Source: Trichoplax adhaerens (lineage: Eukaryota > Placozoa > Uniplacotomia > Trichoplacea > Trichoplacidae). Taken from it: a stretch of DNA of 64,000 bases. Both the position numbers and the translations under genes were made by a program. The stretch is taken from NCBI RefSeq assembly GCF_000150275.1, contig NW_002060944.1, positions 7,516,735 to 7,580,734 of the forward strand, written 5' to 3'. Positions 1 through 25,472 of the stretch are shown here, piece after piece. The notes beneath the pieces were generated by a model, which saw only the letters and a list, made by a program, of their open reading frames with translations, had not been told where the DNA came from and did not search any database. The number at the start of each line of letters is the position of its first letter. Within the stretch, counting starts at the first letter, position 1.

Positions 1-82
1 TATCGTTTACTATTTCTCAGCTTTGACAATATCTGGCGTTGCGATTGCCTCGACTTTGATTCATGAATATTAAAATCTTTCA

Positions 83-3000
83 ATGTTGAACCATATAGAG
101 ACCCCGCGATCTTCAGTACCTGGCTCAGTAACTCATGATGATGATATTCTCCTCAGTAAACCGACATCAAGGCACACAAATCTCCATACTGGTCACCAAA
201 GTTCCATTATGGCACGGATGCCAAGCCAACAAGCAATCCAATCTGCTCCAGGAGCCAATTTAACTCGAAAAGATTGTCATAGACGTTGGGTTCGATCTAG
301 TCGATCAGGATTTCAATCCATACCTAACGATGAAAGGGAGGATCAAATTGAAGATGTTGAGGATGAGGATTATAGTCATGAACATCATGAACATAGAGCC
401 AAATTAATTAAGCAATACGCTTCCAATATGAAGAGAAAACGTGAAGAATATCAGTAAGATTTCTAGTTTTCTTATAGAACAAAATTCAGATCGAATTAAA
501 ATATTCTCCTTACTCTAGATCAATTTCTGACATATACAATTATATATACAGTATCTCTCTCTCACCCTTTTTCGAGCTATTTTTAATTCAAGTATGTCAC
601 TATCAACTTGATTCAAACTTGCTAATGGGATCATCTATCGATATTTAAGGAAATTACAAAAAGCTACAGCATTGAAATATGGAAATCAAGGTCATCGTGA
701 TAGAAAGCAAAAAGGGGTAAATTCTATAGATATTGTAAATAGAGACTGTTACCTTGCTTGACTAACTTTATAAATAACTGGTGATAGAGCTGAAATGCCC
801 TATAAGATTTCGGTAATAAGTTTGCTAGCTTTTAAGTAAATAGAAGTTAATTTTTCCCTCTCTTCCTATACAATGCAGATTTGGCAATCAGTAAAGCAAG
901 GATTTCATGAAAACTTTAGCTTTAGCTTATGGAGATCACATTTAAAAGAAGTAGAAGGTAATATCGATCCTAGTTAGTCCATAACTGCTGCAATATGAAT
1001 TATCATTTATATCAATATCTTTAGGCCAATTTGGCAATGGTGTTCTATCCTATTTCATCTTCCTACGATGGTTATTCTACCTTAATTTAATGCTAGGCTT
1101 AATGTGGTTTGGTTTTTTATGTGTGCCAGAAATTCTACTTGCCCATCGAAACGTGGTCTCTTTTGATTATGCTACCTTTAATATTTCTCAATCCATTGCT
1201 AACACCACAACAGGGGCTAGCATTTACTGTAGTCCAGATTATATCGCTAATACAACATCAACAACCCATTTGTTTATTGTTATTATTAGTGGCAAGGTAG
1301 TCTAGCATTTATGAACTGCCATTTTAATCTTCGTTCATGTTTCTTTTATCCGTTTCAATTTGCTTTTCTCCTCTATTTTAGGGACAAATGGAATGCAGCC
1401 AGCTCTTTTATGGCAATTATACCGCTGATGTTGTTCATACACCAAATATACCCATCTATTATAGTATGCCATTTGTATATTTTGTGGTAACCCTCGTCCA
1501 TTTTATATTAAGTCTTGTCCTAGTTGCTAGAAGGTAAAATTTAGGTAGAAAATTCACCTTATATTAATAGATAAATTGCATAAGTTTGTTAGTCTACACG
1601 AATTCGATTAGAAGTAATAGGTAGATCTGTAGTTTAAATTATTTCTATCGATTTCTGCGTTGCTGAATTTTGGTAGGAAAAAATGATTACTAGATTTTAC
1701 TTTCAACCTAATTTTATCCAGTGCCTCCAATGCCTATCAGAAAAGCTATATTGAAGGCGGTAGTAGTGTCCATCAATTCTGTAATAAGCTATTTGGTGGT
1801 TGGGATTATTGTATTTGTGAGCAGAAAGCGGCAGAACTGAAAATGAAAAGCATTGCACATGATATGAAGGTAATTTAGAAGTGATATTAATGTTCATTTC
1901 TCTGGTTTATTTACGGCAGACGGTGTTAATGATGATATTTTACGGCTTGTTATTTATCTATATTATTATTTACACGATAGTTACTCCGAGTGTAGCTTGT
2001 AAATTAGATCACTTTATTGTGTTACTTGTACTTATTTCCTTCCACTAAGAGCACTGCATGCTATCATGATACGCGAATTCTACTAGCTATATTAAAGGCC
2101 ATAATCTAGGCTATGCTATATCACATAGTAAAAATCTTGCATAACCATATTTAGAGTAACAGAGCCTTTCCATATTAATATTAAATATTACATACTCATC
2201 TAATTACTTATTTTTACAATACTATACATATCATACAGTTTATAAATATAGTTCCTAACCATTAGATATTAATCTTAAATATTACTTTCTCATCTAATTT
2301 TACCTTACAATTATAGTTACTTATTTTTGACAATACTGTACATATTATGTACCAGGCAATGATTTCCTTTTAATCTACCGTCAAATATTAATACTATGCA
2401 ATTAAAATTATGCAAGCTAAATTAATTAAAAAGAAAGCGGAGCTACCTAACTTTCTTTTGTGGCTTCCTATTTATTCTTCTTCAGGTTGATTTAGCTGAA
2501 GAAATTCGAGCAATAGAGTCAAAGTTGAGGAATAAAAAAGAGAAATGTACAATTTATCTCAAACGCATCCTTGTTAATCTCATCATCCTAGGCATATTAA
2601 GTGCAGCTGGTGCTGCTATTTACTATGCTGCTAAAGAGACCATCGATGTAAGCTATTTTCTCTCGTTGAATTCTAAAAATGGAAACCATAATTATCTACA
2701 ACTAGTTAATCAATCTTTAATTTTCATTTTAAATTGTAATCTTTTAAAATTTTCAATCAATTTTTAATCATATTTTGCGATGTTTCTTCTCATCTCCAAT
2801 AAAAATCCCTTCCTAATGCTTTTACTACTATTATAATTACGTTATTATTCTTCAAGAGCCAAACAACTTCTGCCAGCTCTGCATTTTTGCAGCTACTAAG
2901 AAATTACACTGCTTCGCTCACTATTTCTGGTTTAAATATTATTTTACCGCCTATCTTCAGTATTCTCATTTTATATGAGAACTACAGTCCGAACTTTGAA

Positions 3001-6000
3001 GTCCAGTTAACACTTCTCAGGTATATTCCCCTTTCGACTGTAATAGTAGAAAATTTGAAAGTTTTCGATCTTACATTATATATTTGTATACGACTTATCT
3101 CGATGATGATATAATCACTTTGAAATAGGACTGTATTCCTCAAGTTGGCATCGATCATCTTCCTACTGGCTTCATTATTTACAGTTACTCGCAACGCAGC
3201 ATCAGGTGGATCAGATACTATTTTAGTAAGTAAAATGTTATTAGATTTCTAATTAATGATGCAAATTGAGTATGACAGGAATAGCTTGTGATATAATAAG
3301 GCTTAAGCTATCGTGAATTCAATTCACGCTCATCTCTAGTATTTGCTTACAATTTAAGTTAACGAATTATTCTCTAACATCGTTCTTCATTAGTGTTGGG
3401 AAACTTACGTTGGACAAGAATTATTTAAATTAGTCGTGGTTAATTTTTTTGTTGTTGTCTTTGCTACAATACTTGTAGAATTTCCTCAGAGGTATGCTTT
3501 GACACGTTTTTATCTAAGTACAGTAGATGTTTCGTTATTTGTAAGTATGAATAGTGTTATATATGTTTTGAACATGTTGGAAATTTCTTACAGATTTATA
3601 GCTGATAGGATCAGATCTCAAACGATATGTTGTATTCCAATCTATCCGCCCGAATTTCAAATTCCTAAAAATGTTTTGGATTTAGTCTACGCACAAGTAT
3701 TGTGTTGGTAAGTAACATCATTAATAATATCGCATAAGGCGCTTGGTCTCTCCTTATCTATTTTCGATGAATTTAAAAAAAAGATTGATAAAAGTATTTA
3801 GTATTTTAAGATGTTCAATAAGACATCTTACATGATAGTAAAATCTACACTGCTACCTTCTGCCTTAACCTTATAGCTTTGTACTTGAAGATATAGAAAA
3901 CAAACAATCTATAATATAATCTATTGCAATATGGCTGTGCTACTATATATTTTATAGGGTGCTGCTAAATTTTTAGCGGCTTACTTATAGAATTCTGCTA
4001 ACGTCTATTCCATATCAATCTTATATTATGTTTTATAAATAGGCTAGGTGCATTTTATTGCCCTATGGTTCCTCTGATGATTGTTGTCTCCCTAGTGGTC
4101 ATCTTTTACGTCAAAAAGGTTAAAAGATGTAGTTTCAATAAATTTTTTCAACACCATTTCGTAATTAAGAATTTTGCAAATTTTATATCATGATAAACTT
4201 CATCTATAATCAAGTTATAGGTCGCTACTACATGGTATTTAATCAATTATTCATTAAATTTATATGAGTAAAATTGAAGTAGAGTCTGATGTTAAATTAC
4301 AAATTATATTATCATGATGGGCTTCATCAGTAATTATGTTAAAGATTGTAATTGCACAATTTATTGACTCGTTTCTTGGAGCAAATAGACATCGAATCAG
4401 AAATTGAGTCCGACATTAATTTATCAAATTTTATATCATCGAGAGAATAGATTTCTACTAAAAACAGAAAGAACCAAATATCATATCGTGTAGTGATACT
4501 AATACTATAATTTCTCACTTTTAGATCAGTTTAGTCTACAATAACCACCCGTCGCAACGTCCTTACCGTACATCAAAATCAAATTCATTTTTTATGTTGC
4601 TTTTGATTATTTCCTATTTCCTAGCTGCAATACCGGTTGGTTATGGCTGGGCCAAGTTAGTAAATTTATTATTATCGACTCTTCATTCTTCTTATGACTA
4701 TTAAATGTTAAATAGTTGTATTCAATGGAGTTTTTGGGCTTTAATATGATTACTGTAACTTAGCTTACTGATAAATGATTTCTTTTATTAGTTTAACTCC
4801 ATCAAAGCAGTGTGGACCTTACAGGTATATTGGATGGATTAGGATTAATAAAATATCAATGGTAACGCTAAATATGTCATCTAATTATATTAATAATTTC
4901 TTGTGTTTAATACAGGAGCCAGTCTACTGTTATTGATGCGATAACGATAATCGTAAAAAAGAACTTACCTACTATTGCTTGGGATATTCTCAGTTTTATA
5001 TTCTCTGCCGGATTTATTATACCTTTGATCCTGATCATGAGGTAACGCGTGGTTATAATTCTTGTCATAATCAGCCATAGTCGCTCGATTGAAGAGTAAA
5101 TTACACAGCTTACTTATATTGGTTATTTTTTACTATAAAATACTTTACATGATTAATTACCACAAGGAAGATTATTATCTCCAGCATCTTTACCTACTCC
5201 TGTACTTTTATGGGATATTGTGACATGAGATTTTATTATTTGGGATATAGTAGACTTGACGGTATACGAATTTAGTACCAAACTATTGCGTGCTTTTTGC
5301 TACTCTTCATTTCTATCCAAATCTCTTTCTTCATTCTCCTATTATTACAGAATAATTACAGCTTTTGTGGCTTTTACGCTACAATTACCTCCAATCGATA
5401 TCATTATAACCATTTTAGCAGTTACTATAGCCAACTACTGAATAAGTACGGAAAAATAATCATTGGTTAAAATATTCTCTATGGTCTTTATAATTTTTTC
5501 TAAATCGGCTACGTGTATCGTATAGCTAACAGCTGTAGCTATTAGTATTGTAATATGATTTTAGGAATCAACCAGCTTTTGTAGCTTATCCGAATATAGA
5601 AGTAATTTTTTATAGGTTAAAATGGTCTGTCTATTCTTCATAATTTATCTAAATCAGTTGTATTTATGACATGGCTATCTAAGCATTTTTTCCAATCGAA
5701 TATGCAATAATGTTATTTTTTTGCCAAACTGGAATATTTCTAGTACAAATTATTAAAATCTTTTTCTTAATTTGATGTCTACAAAGTAATTTTTATTATA
5801 GTTTTTAATACCTAGTATAACTTATTTGACTATACTAGTATTTTAAAATTATGTACTCATTTATATCTATCGTCAATATACATTTATTTTTCTCTATATA
5901 TAGTCTTATACTTTATTACTTTCGATCCTTGGCGAAGGCTCGTATTATCAAAATTCAGTTACTGAAAGAACAACTAGTGATGGTGAGGATAGATTGATGG

Positions 6001-6213
6001 ATATGCGTATAAATGTGCATCTAATTCAAATACATTTCACATTTTTCAATTTATGCTTAGCATGGACAATTTTAAGAAATCTTTTGTTTGCGTAATCTGA
6101 TAAAAAATTGTAAAAAATGACTTTCTGAAAAATAGGAGGGAAGAGATAAATCATTTCTGTTGGAACAAATCGGTCAGACAGAAGAAAGATTACAAAGACT
6201 AATAGAGAATTGA
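83..6213 (+). CDS. TMC: TMC (transmembrane channel-like) protein, 17 exons
   Basis: Multi-pass ion-channel subunit of the TMC family, whose members form mechanosensitive or leak channels in the plasma membrane. Exons by GT/AG and phase: 83-453, 650-716, 879-957, 1025-1296, 1382-1533, 1722-1869, 2486-2647, 2857-3020, 3129-3225, 3394-3491, 3594-3707, 4043-4118, 4525-4655, 4792-4824, 4916-5041, 5904-5982 and 6136-6213. They join to 748 residues without a stop. The family signature CWETYVGQE lies at about residue 505, followed by the conserved NVLDLVYAQ segment. The first membrane segment follows FLRWLFYLNL in exon 4. The N terminus is hydrophilic with an acidic run (DEREDQIEDVEDEDY), and a charged cytosolic tail ends at TGA 6211-6213. 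Family membership is clear; the TMC subgroup was not assigned. An exon upstream of position 83 cannot be excluded because the window starts there. Confidence 0.93.
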
Positions 6214-8118
6214 TCGTTGTTGTATAGGTGGTATTTGGGTATCCTACGATCTTTCTTCATCTGATGGCTATAATATAATTATAATTACTTAAATACAATA
6301 ACAATATCAGCACAGAGATCATAAAATCAATAACACGTGTACCAGCGGCTATTTCATAGAATAATTATGCTTAAAGTCTATCAATATTTAAATAATTGAC
6401 TAGGTATGACAGATTACGATACCGTATCTTTGTAAAAACTTCTTCTGCTTGTATATATATATATACATTCATTTATTAGCTGACTGTGGTCACTTTAAGC
6501 CTTCTTACCTTTTACAGTGTTTTACTATAGTACTATCGCAATGATTGGTGATATTTGGTTGTTATCTGCATCAATTTGAAACTAGCTCTTAGCTTAGCAA
6601 CATTTATGACATACGTATACATTCTATATGTCCGACGAAAAAAAACTTTAACAGTGAATTATAGCAACAAATTGTAAATACGTGATGTGCAAACTTTACT
6701 TACGGTAATTTATTAAATTTTAATTTGAACATTTTTGATATTTATGTTTATCGTGATAGTGAATGTAATGCGGATTAAATCAAATTACGTACTCAATACA
6801 TATCACCAAATAATGAGATTATCATTTATCATTTAGGCTTTACTTTTCATCTCTTACAATTCTTGAAATATTAAACTAAAGTTATCGTGATTATATTTCA
6901 TGACTACTGTTTATCACTATAATATTGGTTATTTCGAATAAATTGTCAATAAAATAGGCTAAAGCCATGCGCTGAATAACTAAATAGGAGAATATTGCTT
7001 CAATGTTGGAAAGTTAATTTCGCAGAAGAAAGATCGCATCATTTCATCACATCGTAATATTAAACATGCAATAGGAGTAATCCTTAGCCTACGCTTACTT
7101 ATGAAATGGTGAAAGTTATATATTGAATGATCCTATTAGTTAATTAAATGGAGAAATGAGAATATTAAGGCAGTAAAAACTTAGGGGTCAATTTCCTTTA
7201 TTTTCACCAGATCAGTCAACCAATATTAGTTAATCTACTTATTATTAAGTCAATCAAGGCAAAGGCGAACATTATTACCGCAAAAATTAATAAGCACTTA
7301 CATTGACAAATCGATCAAATATATAGTGTTAATTAAATAATTATTACAGCGTGTATGCAAATACGCGACCATTATACTTAAAAAGATCATATTTCATGCT
7401 TAAAAACATTCAGCCAGTTGCTTTGGAAGATCATATCTACATGCTAGCACAGTATGTAATACCATAACGTTTATAGCTGAAAGACTACGTAGAAATTTTT
7501 GTGTAAGCACGTACGAACACTTTTCGTTGAAATGCCTATACTTATACAGAAAACTGTTGATTATAATCAATATCATACTAGTGCACCGTGCGACATGATC
7601 TCAGGTTATTCTAGAAAGCCGGAATGCATAATACATAAAATTTTAAGTCTGAAATCTACGAAATTTTCCTATCATTCTTCTCTATTTCAAACTAACATTA
7701 ATAAAACATAGATGCATATTATGCGACGTCAAACTTAAAGAACCCATTAACAAGAATTTCTAATAAATTACAGGCTCAGAAAGGATACCAATTTTAGTGA
7801 ATGCCAAATAATTTAAGTGTTTATCACCCACATGACACTATCATCATTTGATACTCATATATTATAATTACATACCATTGATAGATGCCATGATGTGAAA
7901 CGCTTGAGTAATAATTTGAATTAATTATTATTATAATTGATATAATTACATCGGAACATACATTGTCGTACTAGGGCAGACTTTAAATTTTAAAATTAAG
8001 GTAATAATAAGTAAATTACGCATAAAATTAGTTCGTGCGAAAGTATTGTGCAGTTATTACAAGCAATCGAAACTTGCTAGATCATATTTTCTATTTTTTC
8101 ACATATTTATAGCGGTAT
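6214..8118. other. Intergenic gap between TMC and PKC 3' ends
   Basis: The TMC gene and PKC converge here. The stretch is AT-rich with several AATAAA-like hexamers (for example near 6936-6955) that could serve TMC polyadenylation. I see no supported gene; open frames here are short and lack splice or family support. Confidence 0.6.
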
Positions 8119-19700
<11,582 letters not shown>

Positions 19701-20560
19701 ATTTTCACCCCTAGAATGTCAATGGATCTCGCCTCCAAAGTACAGAATTGATCAAAAGTTCACCCAAAGAGTTTTATTGGCGATTTTTGGAAAAAAAAGT
19801 TAACGTAATTATAAGAGTTTATCAAGTAGAAAAATGGCAGAAAGTTGCAATAATATTAATAATATTTTTATTATTATACTGCACTACAGTACATTCATTC
19901 TTATTATCCTTCTACTGTACTGTACTGACTGAATACAGTACAGTACTGCGGTCTACTGTATACTGTACAGTATACTGTACGATACAGTGCATGTTCAGTA
20001 CAGTGACTTTCGTGACGTCAATACTGTAGTGTACAGTACAATACGCCAACGCACAGCACTGTACACTTGTACAGCCGATCATGCACTGACGCTAGTTAGT
20101 GGACGTTTGTAGTTCGTGTTGCATCATGCGGGACGATCTGGTACTACCATGTACAATACTATAGACTGTAAAATGTACAGTACTGGACGCCCATCTGGTA
20201 CTACAATGTCGCCTACTGTGACGATAGCCAGCAGCCATACTAATCACCATTGGCCCGCCCTAGACAGAAATCGATTGTGAGTCATTTACTTTAAATGATT
20301 CCAGTACACGCCCGACCGACCTCCCGGACCGAACCTTTTCGTCCAGGTCTAGCCTGACATTATTGAGCAACATGGTAGTCCCCAAAATAGGTCTTCAGTC
20401 AGTGTAGTAGAGTCAATTGGAAATTTGACTACTGGAACTTTATGAGTCGTATACTAAATCATTGAATAAAAAAACATGACAGTATACACTTTCATTGCAT
20501 AGACTACAGTAAAAATAAAATGGATTAATTAAATTAACATCATCCATTTTTCTCTTCAAT
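19701..20560. other. Region upstream of PKC with palindromic repeat cluster
   Basis: Upstream of the PKC start codon and downstream of the small gene at 20561-20950. It is dominated by the repeat cluster at 19878-20044, with scattered units to about 20184. The part from 20190 to 20560 is more GC-rich than its surroundings and holds no gene I can support. Confidence 0.6.
19878..20044. repeat. TACTGTAC palindromic cluster upstream of PKC
   Basis: Dense overlapping copies of TACTGTAC, GTACAGTA and close variants in both orientations, starting 178 bp before the PKC ATG. Neighbouring units can pair into hairpins. Confidence 0.9.
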
Positions 20561-20950
20561 TCATTCATTAGGGTGATACAGTCTCATACGTCTAGCAGCA
20601 TCCTTTCGCCTCTTGACGAATTGACACAGCATAGTTACCCAATACTAATGTCAAGTTGCAAATAAGGAAGTAATCTGTTAGTACGCCACTGTTACAGACT
20701 ATCTAAAAGCACCATTTCATCGATCTACAGTGTATTCTTGAACGAGCCAACTAACAACGGCTGTTAAGCCTACAGTATACAGCAATACTGCACTACGCTG
20801 TTCATACAGGTTACCTTGATCATCCTGTATGTACAAAATGATATATTTTGACTCCGCATATGACGATAGTATACTTCAATTGATAAAAAGATATCTCTAT
20901 GTTTTGACTACGTTATCACCATTCGCTAATTGAGACTTAGTCAATCCCAT
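20561..20950 (-). CDS. Small single-pass membrane protein, unrecognised
   Basis: I do not recognise this family. Three exons, 20912-20950, 20729-20824 and 20561-20644, have GT/AG borders and are all in phase 0; they join to 72 residues. The protein has a short polar N terminus (MGLTKSQLANGDN), then an acidic patch, one hydrophobic segment (about residues 24-42, SAVLLYTVGLTAVVSWL) and a basic tail (KRRKDAARRMR) ending in YHPNE. This topology suggests a small membrane protein with a cytosolic basic tail. The ATG lies 260 bp from the CFAP52 ATG, divergent, and the shared gap holds a perfect X-box palindrome, so co-expression with ciliary genes is plausible (inference). The start exon is the least certain part. 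Confidence 0.6.
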
Positions 20951-21039
20951 CAAGGTGTACAAAAAACCTCTATGGTCATTCCACTATACTAAACTGGACA
21001 TTATAGTACTGTATGTTATTCGTATTCAATTTGTTGATG

Positions 21040-21052
21040 GTTGCTTAGCAAC
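21040..21052. promoter_or_regulatory. X-box (RFX site) in the CFAP52 divergent promoter
   Basis: GTTGCTTAGCAAC is a perfect palindrome around one central base and matches the RFX X-box form (GTTGCY, short spacer, RGCAAC). It lies about 160 bp before the CFAP52 ATG and 90 bp before the small gene's ATG. RFX factors control ciliary genes across animals; binding here is inferred. Confidence 0.75.
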
Positions 21053-21210
21053 TAAATCCAAGCACATCAGATTGGGCTAGCGCTCCGTGCGGTGTACGGC
21101 GTATACTTATCAGCTATCCCTCAATTGAATTTCTGTGACAAACTGTAGATAGAGTTTATTTGCGAAACATACTATAATTGATAACTCTACGCGCACTTCA
21201 AAGTTTCATC

Positions 21211-24200
21211 ATGGAAGAATCTGGTGGACAAACTCGTCAATTACAACTGGCGTCAACAATTGGATTTTCAGGTACTTGCGCAGGCTATCACAAGCGTTGC
21301 AGAGTTGTAACTTAATATGATCACAGATGATTGAATATTGATTTCATTTACAACGCTAGATCAACTTACTAGCTAAAAACTTGTTCTAACGGATAGAATC
21401 ATACTAAAACCATAGTAGTTTGTTTAAAAAGAATATTCAAGATAGATTTATTTTGTTAATTTTCTCTGAATTGACACTCTACGCACCAGGTTATACTAAA
21501 CTAAAAAGAATCATTTTTTTTCATAAAATTTCATCTTACTAAATGATCTTCAATTATTGACACTCATCCAATGTTTAACACCAACTCTTACTGTATCTTA
21601 GTGTATGCTATACGATTAATAGTGTACAATGTGATAAATTTACAAAACTAGACGTAAACTAATGGAAACCTTGATAACTTAAGAAAAAATTGAAGAAAAT
21701 ACGCACTTTAATTGCCTATAGACTAATCGTTCAACGCATTAACAAAATATCTACAACTTGCTTAAATAGGAGATATTCACAAGGGCTTACTCGTTCATCC
21801 TGATCGCCAACACTTAGTTCATGCTATTGGCAGCACGATCGTGATTCAAGATTTGGCAGATGGTTCTCAAAAATTTCTCGTTGGTCATACTGGTGATGTT
21901 TCCTGCCTTACAGTATCTCGTAGTGGAAGATATATTGCATCTGGCCAAGTGGCGCCAATGGGATTCAAAGTATGGTGATCGTAAATTAGAAGATATATAT
22001 ATTCTTTCCGAATAATTGTTTACATGGAATTGCATATAATCTATACATTTGATTAAGGCATTCGTAAGCATGATCTTTAATAAATTTTTGTTGATCTCAG
22101 GCTGAAATAATTATATGGGATTTTGAAAAGAGAACATTAAAGTGCAGGCTAACGCTTCATAAAGTTAGAGTTTATGCTCTTGCCTTTTCACCCAACGACA
22201 AATTTCTTGTATCACTCGGAGGACAAGATGATGGAAGGTATACGCAATAACTTAGCCGTACTATTATGATCACATAACATATTTAATTTATTTTATTACA
22301 AGCTAAATTAATTCAAGGCTCTATATAAAGCTACAGGTTAAAGAATTCACTTTTATTCATTCTTTATGTTATAGTGTTGTAGTTTGGGATGTTGCTTCTG
22401 AACAAGCAATTTGTGGAAGCCCTGCAGCTCTGCAAAGTGCTGGCGTTACATATGCAATTGCATACGCCAACAACAATGATTATAAATTCGTTACTGGCGG
22501 AAAGTATGATAATATCAAGTTAATAGTGTAGATATAGTTAATATCTTTCAACCGCTTCGAAAATAATTTATTTAAATTCTATTATAGTCAAACCCTGCGC
22601 ATATGGGAATTAGACTTACCCAACAGAAAGATCAGACCTACCGATTGTGGATTAGGGCAATTAAAACGTGTGGTGAAATGCATTGAGGTATGAACACAAA
22701 TTAGCTAATCGATACCATAGCTGTAAAATATCACGTTTTCGCCATTAACACAATTATGTTATAAAACTTGTTTCAGATAAATGAAGATGATAGTGTATTT
22801 TACTGTGGTACAACAACTGGAGATATTTTGCAGGTTTTTAAACATTATGTTATCGCTAGTATGTTAACTATTTTAAATATAAATTTTTCATTGCTATGCT
22901 TTTAACGTACAACAACTATTGATATTATCCGAATACTGACTGTTAGAATAATATATCGTGCATTACTTTGACAGGTTAATATGAATACTCATCTAATGAA
23001 AGATTACGGTCCCCAAAAAGAACGTCTTAGCTTAGGAATTTTATCATTGAGTTTGCTAACTACTGGAGATATTCTCGCTGGTGCGGGCGATGGAACAGTC
23101 GCTTTAATAAGCGGTGCCGCTTTTGCTAAGAAAAAGTAAATTCAATTACTCCTAACTATTGAAAGCCTATAAATATTTAGAATATTTAACGGAAAATAGA
23201 GACTGGTAAAGCTACCTAAGTTGATTATTAACGATATTGCTTTCTTAGAAATTATATCAAGAATTCAGTCAAGGTTCAAGGACCGGTAACATCAATCAGC
23301 CTTAGAGGACAGGGTCATCAGGTTGATATAATATAATAAGATTTAATTTTAGCAATTTACTAGTCACGAAATAGAATGGCTTTTGCCTTGCACGAACGCG
23401 TCGTCATTGAAGTTCTGATTACGATTAGACCTGTAATTATTCATGGAAAATAACTATTTGATAATAATTCTTGATTTACTGTTTATCCAAATAGTTTTTT
23501 GTTGGAACAGAACGTTCCGAAATATATCGCTTCAATCTTGCGGATTTTTCCAATGAACTGATCACCACTTGCCATTACAGCGCAATCAATGATATAAACT
23601 TTCCTTTGTAAGTATTCGAATAATTGATTTAACAAAAGTGTAGATGAAAAAAAATTACGATATGCTAGATTATGACAGTCTGTAATTACCGAACTGAGAT
23701 ATTTCGAACACAGGGTATTATGATTAATCAACAGATGAATTCTCAAAAAACGTTAATTGTAGCCTGATTTCACTTCCATTTCTTTTAGTGGTTACTCTGA
23801 TGTATTTGCCACATGCTCCAAGAACGATATTAGAGTTTGGAATGCAAATAATAATAGACTTCTTTTGCGTATTACGGTGCCAAACATTGTATGTGAGACA
23901 ATCGACTTCACTCGTGACGGGAAAACTATCATTAGCGGTATCTATATATGCTACAGATACTTTCATTTAACTTTAGTCGAAATTTTTTAATCATAATCTA
24001 TGTATAATTCAGGATGGAATGACGGTAAGATAAGGGCTTTTACGCCAGAAAGTGGAAAGGAAATTTATACCCTTCATGATGCTCACAACAAGGTAAAACA
24101 CTTGTCGCTACTAGAATGTAAGGTTATGGGTTAAATAGATTATCAGTCTGTTTTCCGTAATGGACGGTAAAGTAACATGATGCTATTGAAATTGATACTT

Positions 24201-25472
24201 TAGGGTGTTACAGCCATAGCCTCAACAAGTGATTGTCAGAGAATTATTAGTGGTGGAGGTGAAGGTCAAGTACGCGTTTGGCAAATATCTGCTAAGAAGC
24301 AAACTTTACTGGAAGCCATGAAAGAACATAAAGGTTCAACTTTTATTTTCATTTATTCACAATTTGAGCACCAAACTGAGCATTCTGATACTGTAATACG
24401 TTGTTACACTTACGTATAACAGAGTAATACCTTAGAGTGAAATTTACAATTATTTTTACCGTTTCGTATGGCTTTGAGGTAAATCTTAAATATTACTGAT
24501 TATTCTGTTTTACAATATATAGGAAGTGTTTCATGTATTAAGATACGAAAAAATGACCAAGAGGTAATAAAATAGCTTCTATCCTTGCTTCGGAATGATA
24601 AAATCTCTAAGTCTGATAAGTAAAGCATTTCTACGCTCCCATGTGGTAAATTTAATTTTTTTTTCTTTAACAATGATAGTGCGTTACAGCCAGCACCGAT
24701 GGTACCTGTATAATTTGGGATTTACAGTAAGTTGATTGAGTTTGAATTATTTCGAGACATCTTCCCAGCAATTTAATCAGCGCTGGTAATATTTGTAGTA
24801 AAAATGCACAACAACTAACTTTTTACTGGTGTATCCTTCATTCATATAGACGATTTGTACGAAATCAGATTATATTTGCAAATACATTATTCAAGGGTGT
24901 TTGCTATCGTCCGGATGAATGTCAGATAATTACATGCGGAACCGATCGTAAGGTATTGTATATTGTACTGTATTACGCGTACTCTAAAGTTTGACCATTA
25001 CAATTTCTAAAGGTTCATACGCAAAATAAATGTACTAAAGGTAGTTTGAGCGATGTAATTACTGTCGTAGCAAAATTGATCATACTTTTCTCTAATTTTA
25101 CTTAATATCATAGATTGGGTATTGGGAAACTTACGATGGTACTCAGATACGTGAATTGGAAGGCTCCAAGAGTTCAATTAATGGCATGGATATTGCTCCA
25201 GATGGGCTTTTCGTTGTTACTGGTGGTGCCGACAAAGTGATAAGGGTAAGCCAACTTCAGTATCATTCCTTATTATATTTTCATATATTCCTCAGCCTTC
25301 TTTATGCAATTTATAGATGTGGAAATACAATGATGGAGAGGTGGAATATGTTGGATATGGGCATAGCAGCGATATTTCACGCCTCAGAATTTGCCCTAAT
25401 CAAAAACATATCGTTAGTGTCAGTGTTGATGGCGCTGTAATGCGTTGGAAATATCCATCGACTTTTGCGTAG
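21211..25472 (+). CDS. CFAP52: CFAP52 (WDR16), ciliary WD40 protein, 17 exons
   Basis: Cilia- and flagella-associated WD40 protein, a microtubule inner protein of axonemal doublets in known species. Exons: 21211-21271, 21770-21969, 22101-22237, 22375-22503, 22588-22687, 22777-22833, 22975-23135, 23248-23321, 23495-23607, 23789-23937, 24013-24092, 24204-24333, 24533-24563, 24680-24726, 24850-24952, 25114-25245 and 25317-25472. They give 619 residues, essentially the length of vertebrate CFAP52. Conserved stretches include SCLTVSRSGRYIASGQV, LRIWELDLPNRKI, DIRVWNANNN, RIISGGGEGQVRVWQ, ASTDGTCIIWDL, ITCGTDRK and the C terminus AVMRWKYPS. WD repeats run along the whole protein as two propellers. 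Several introns are only 70-150 bp. An X-box sits upstream. Confidence 0.96.
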
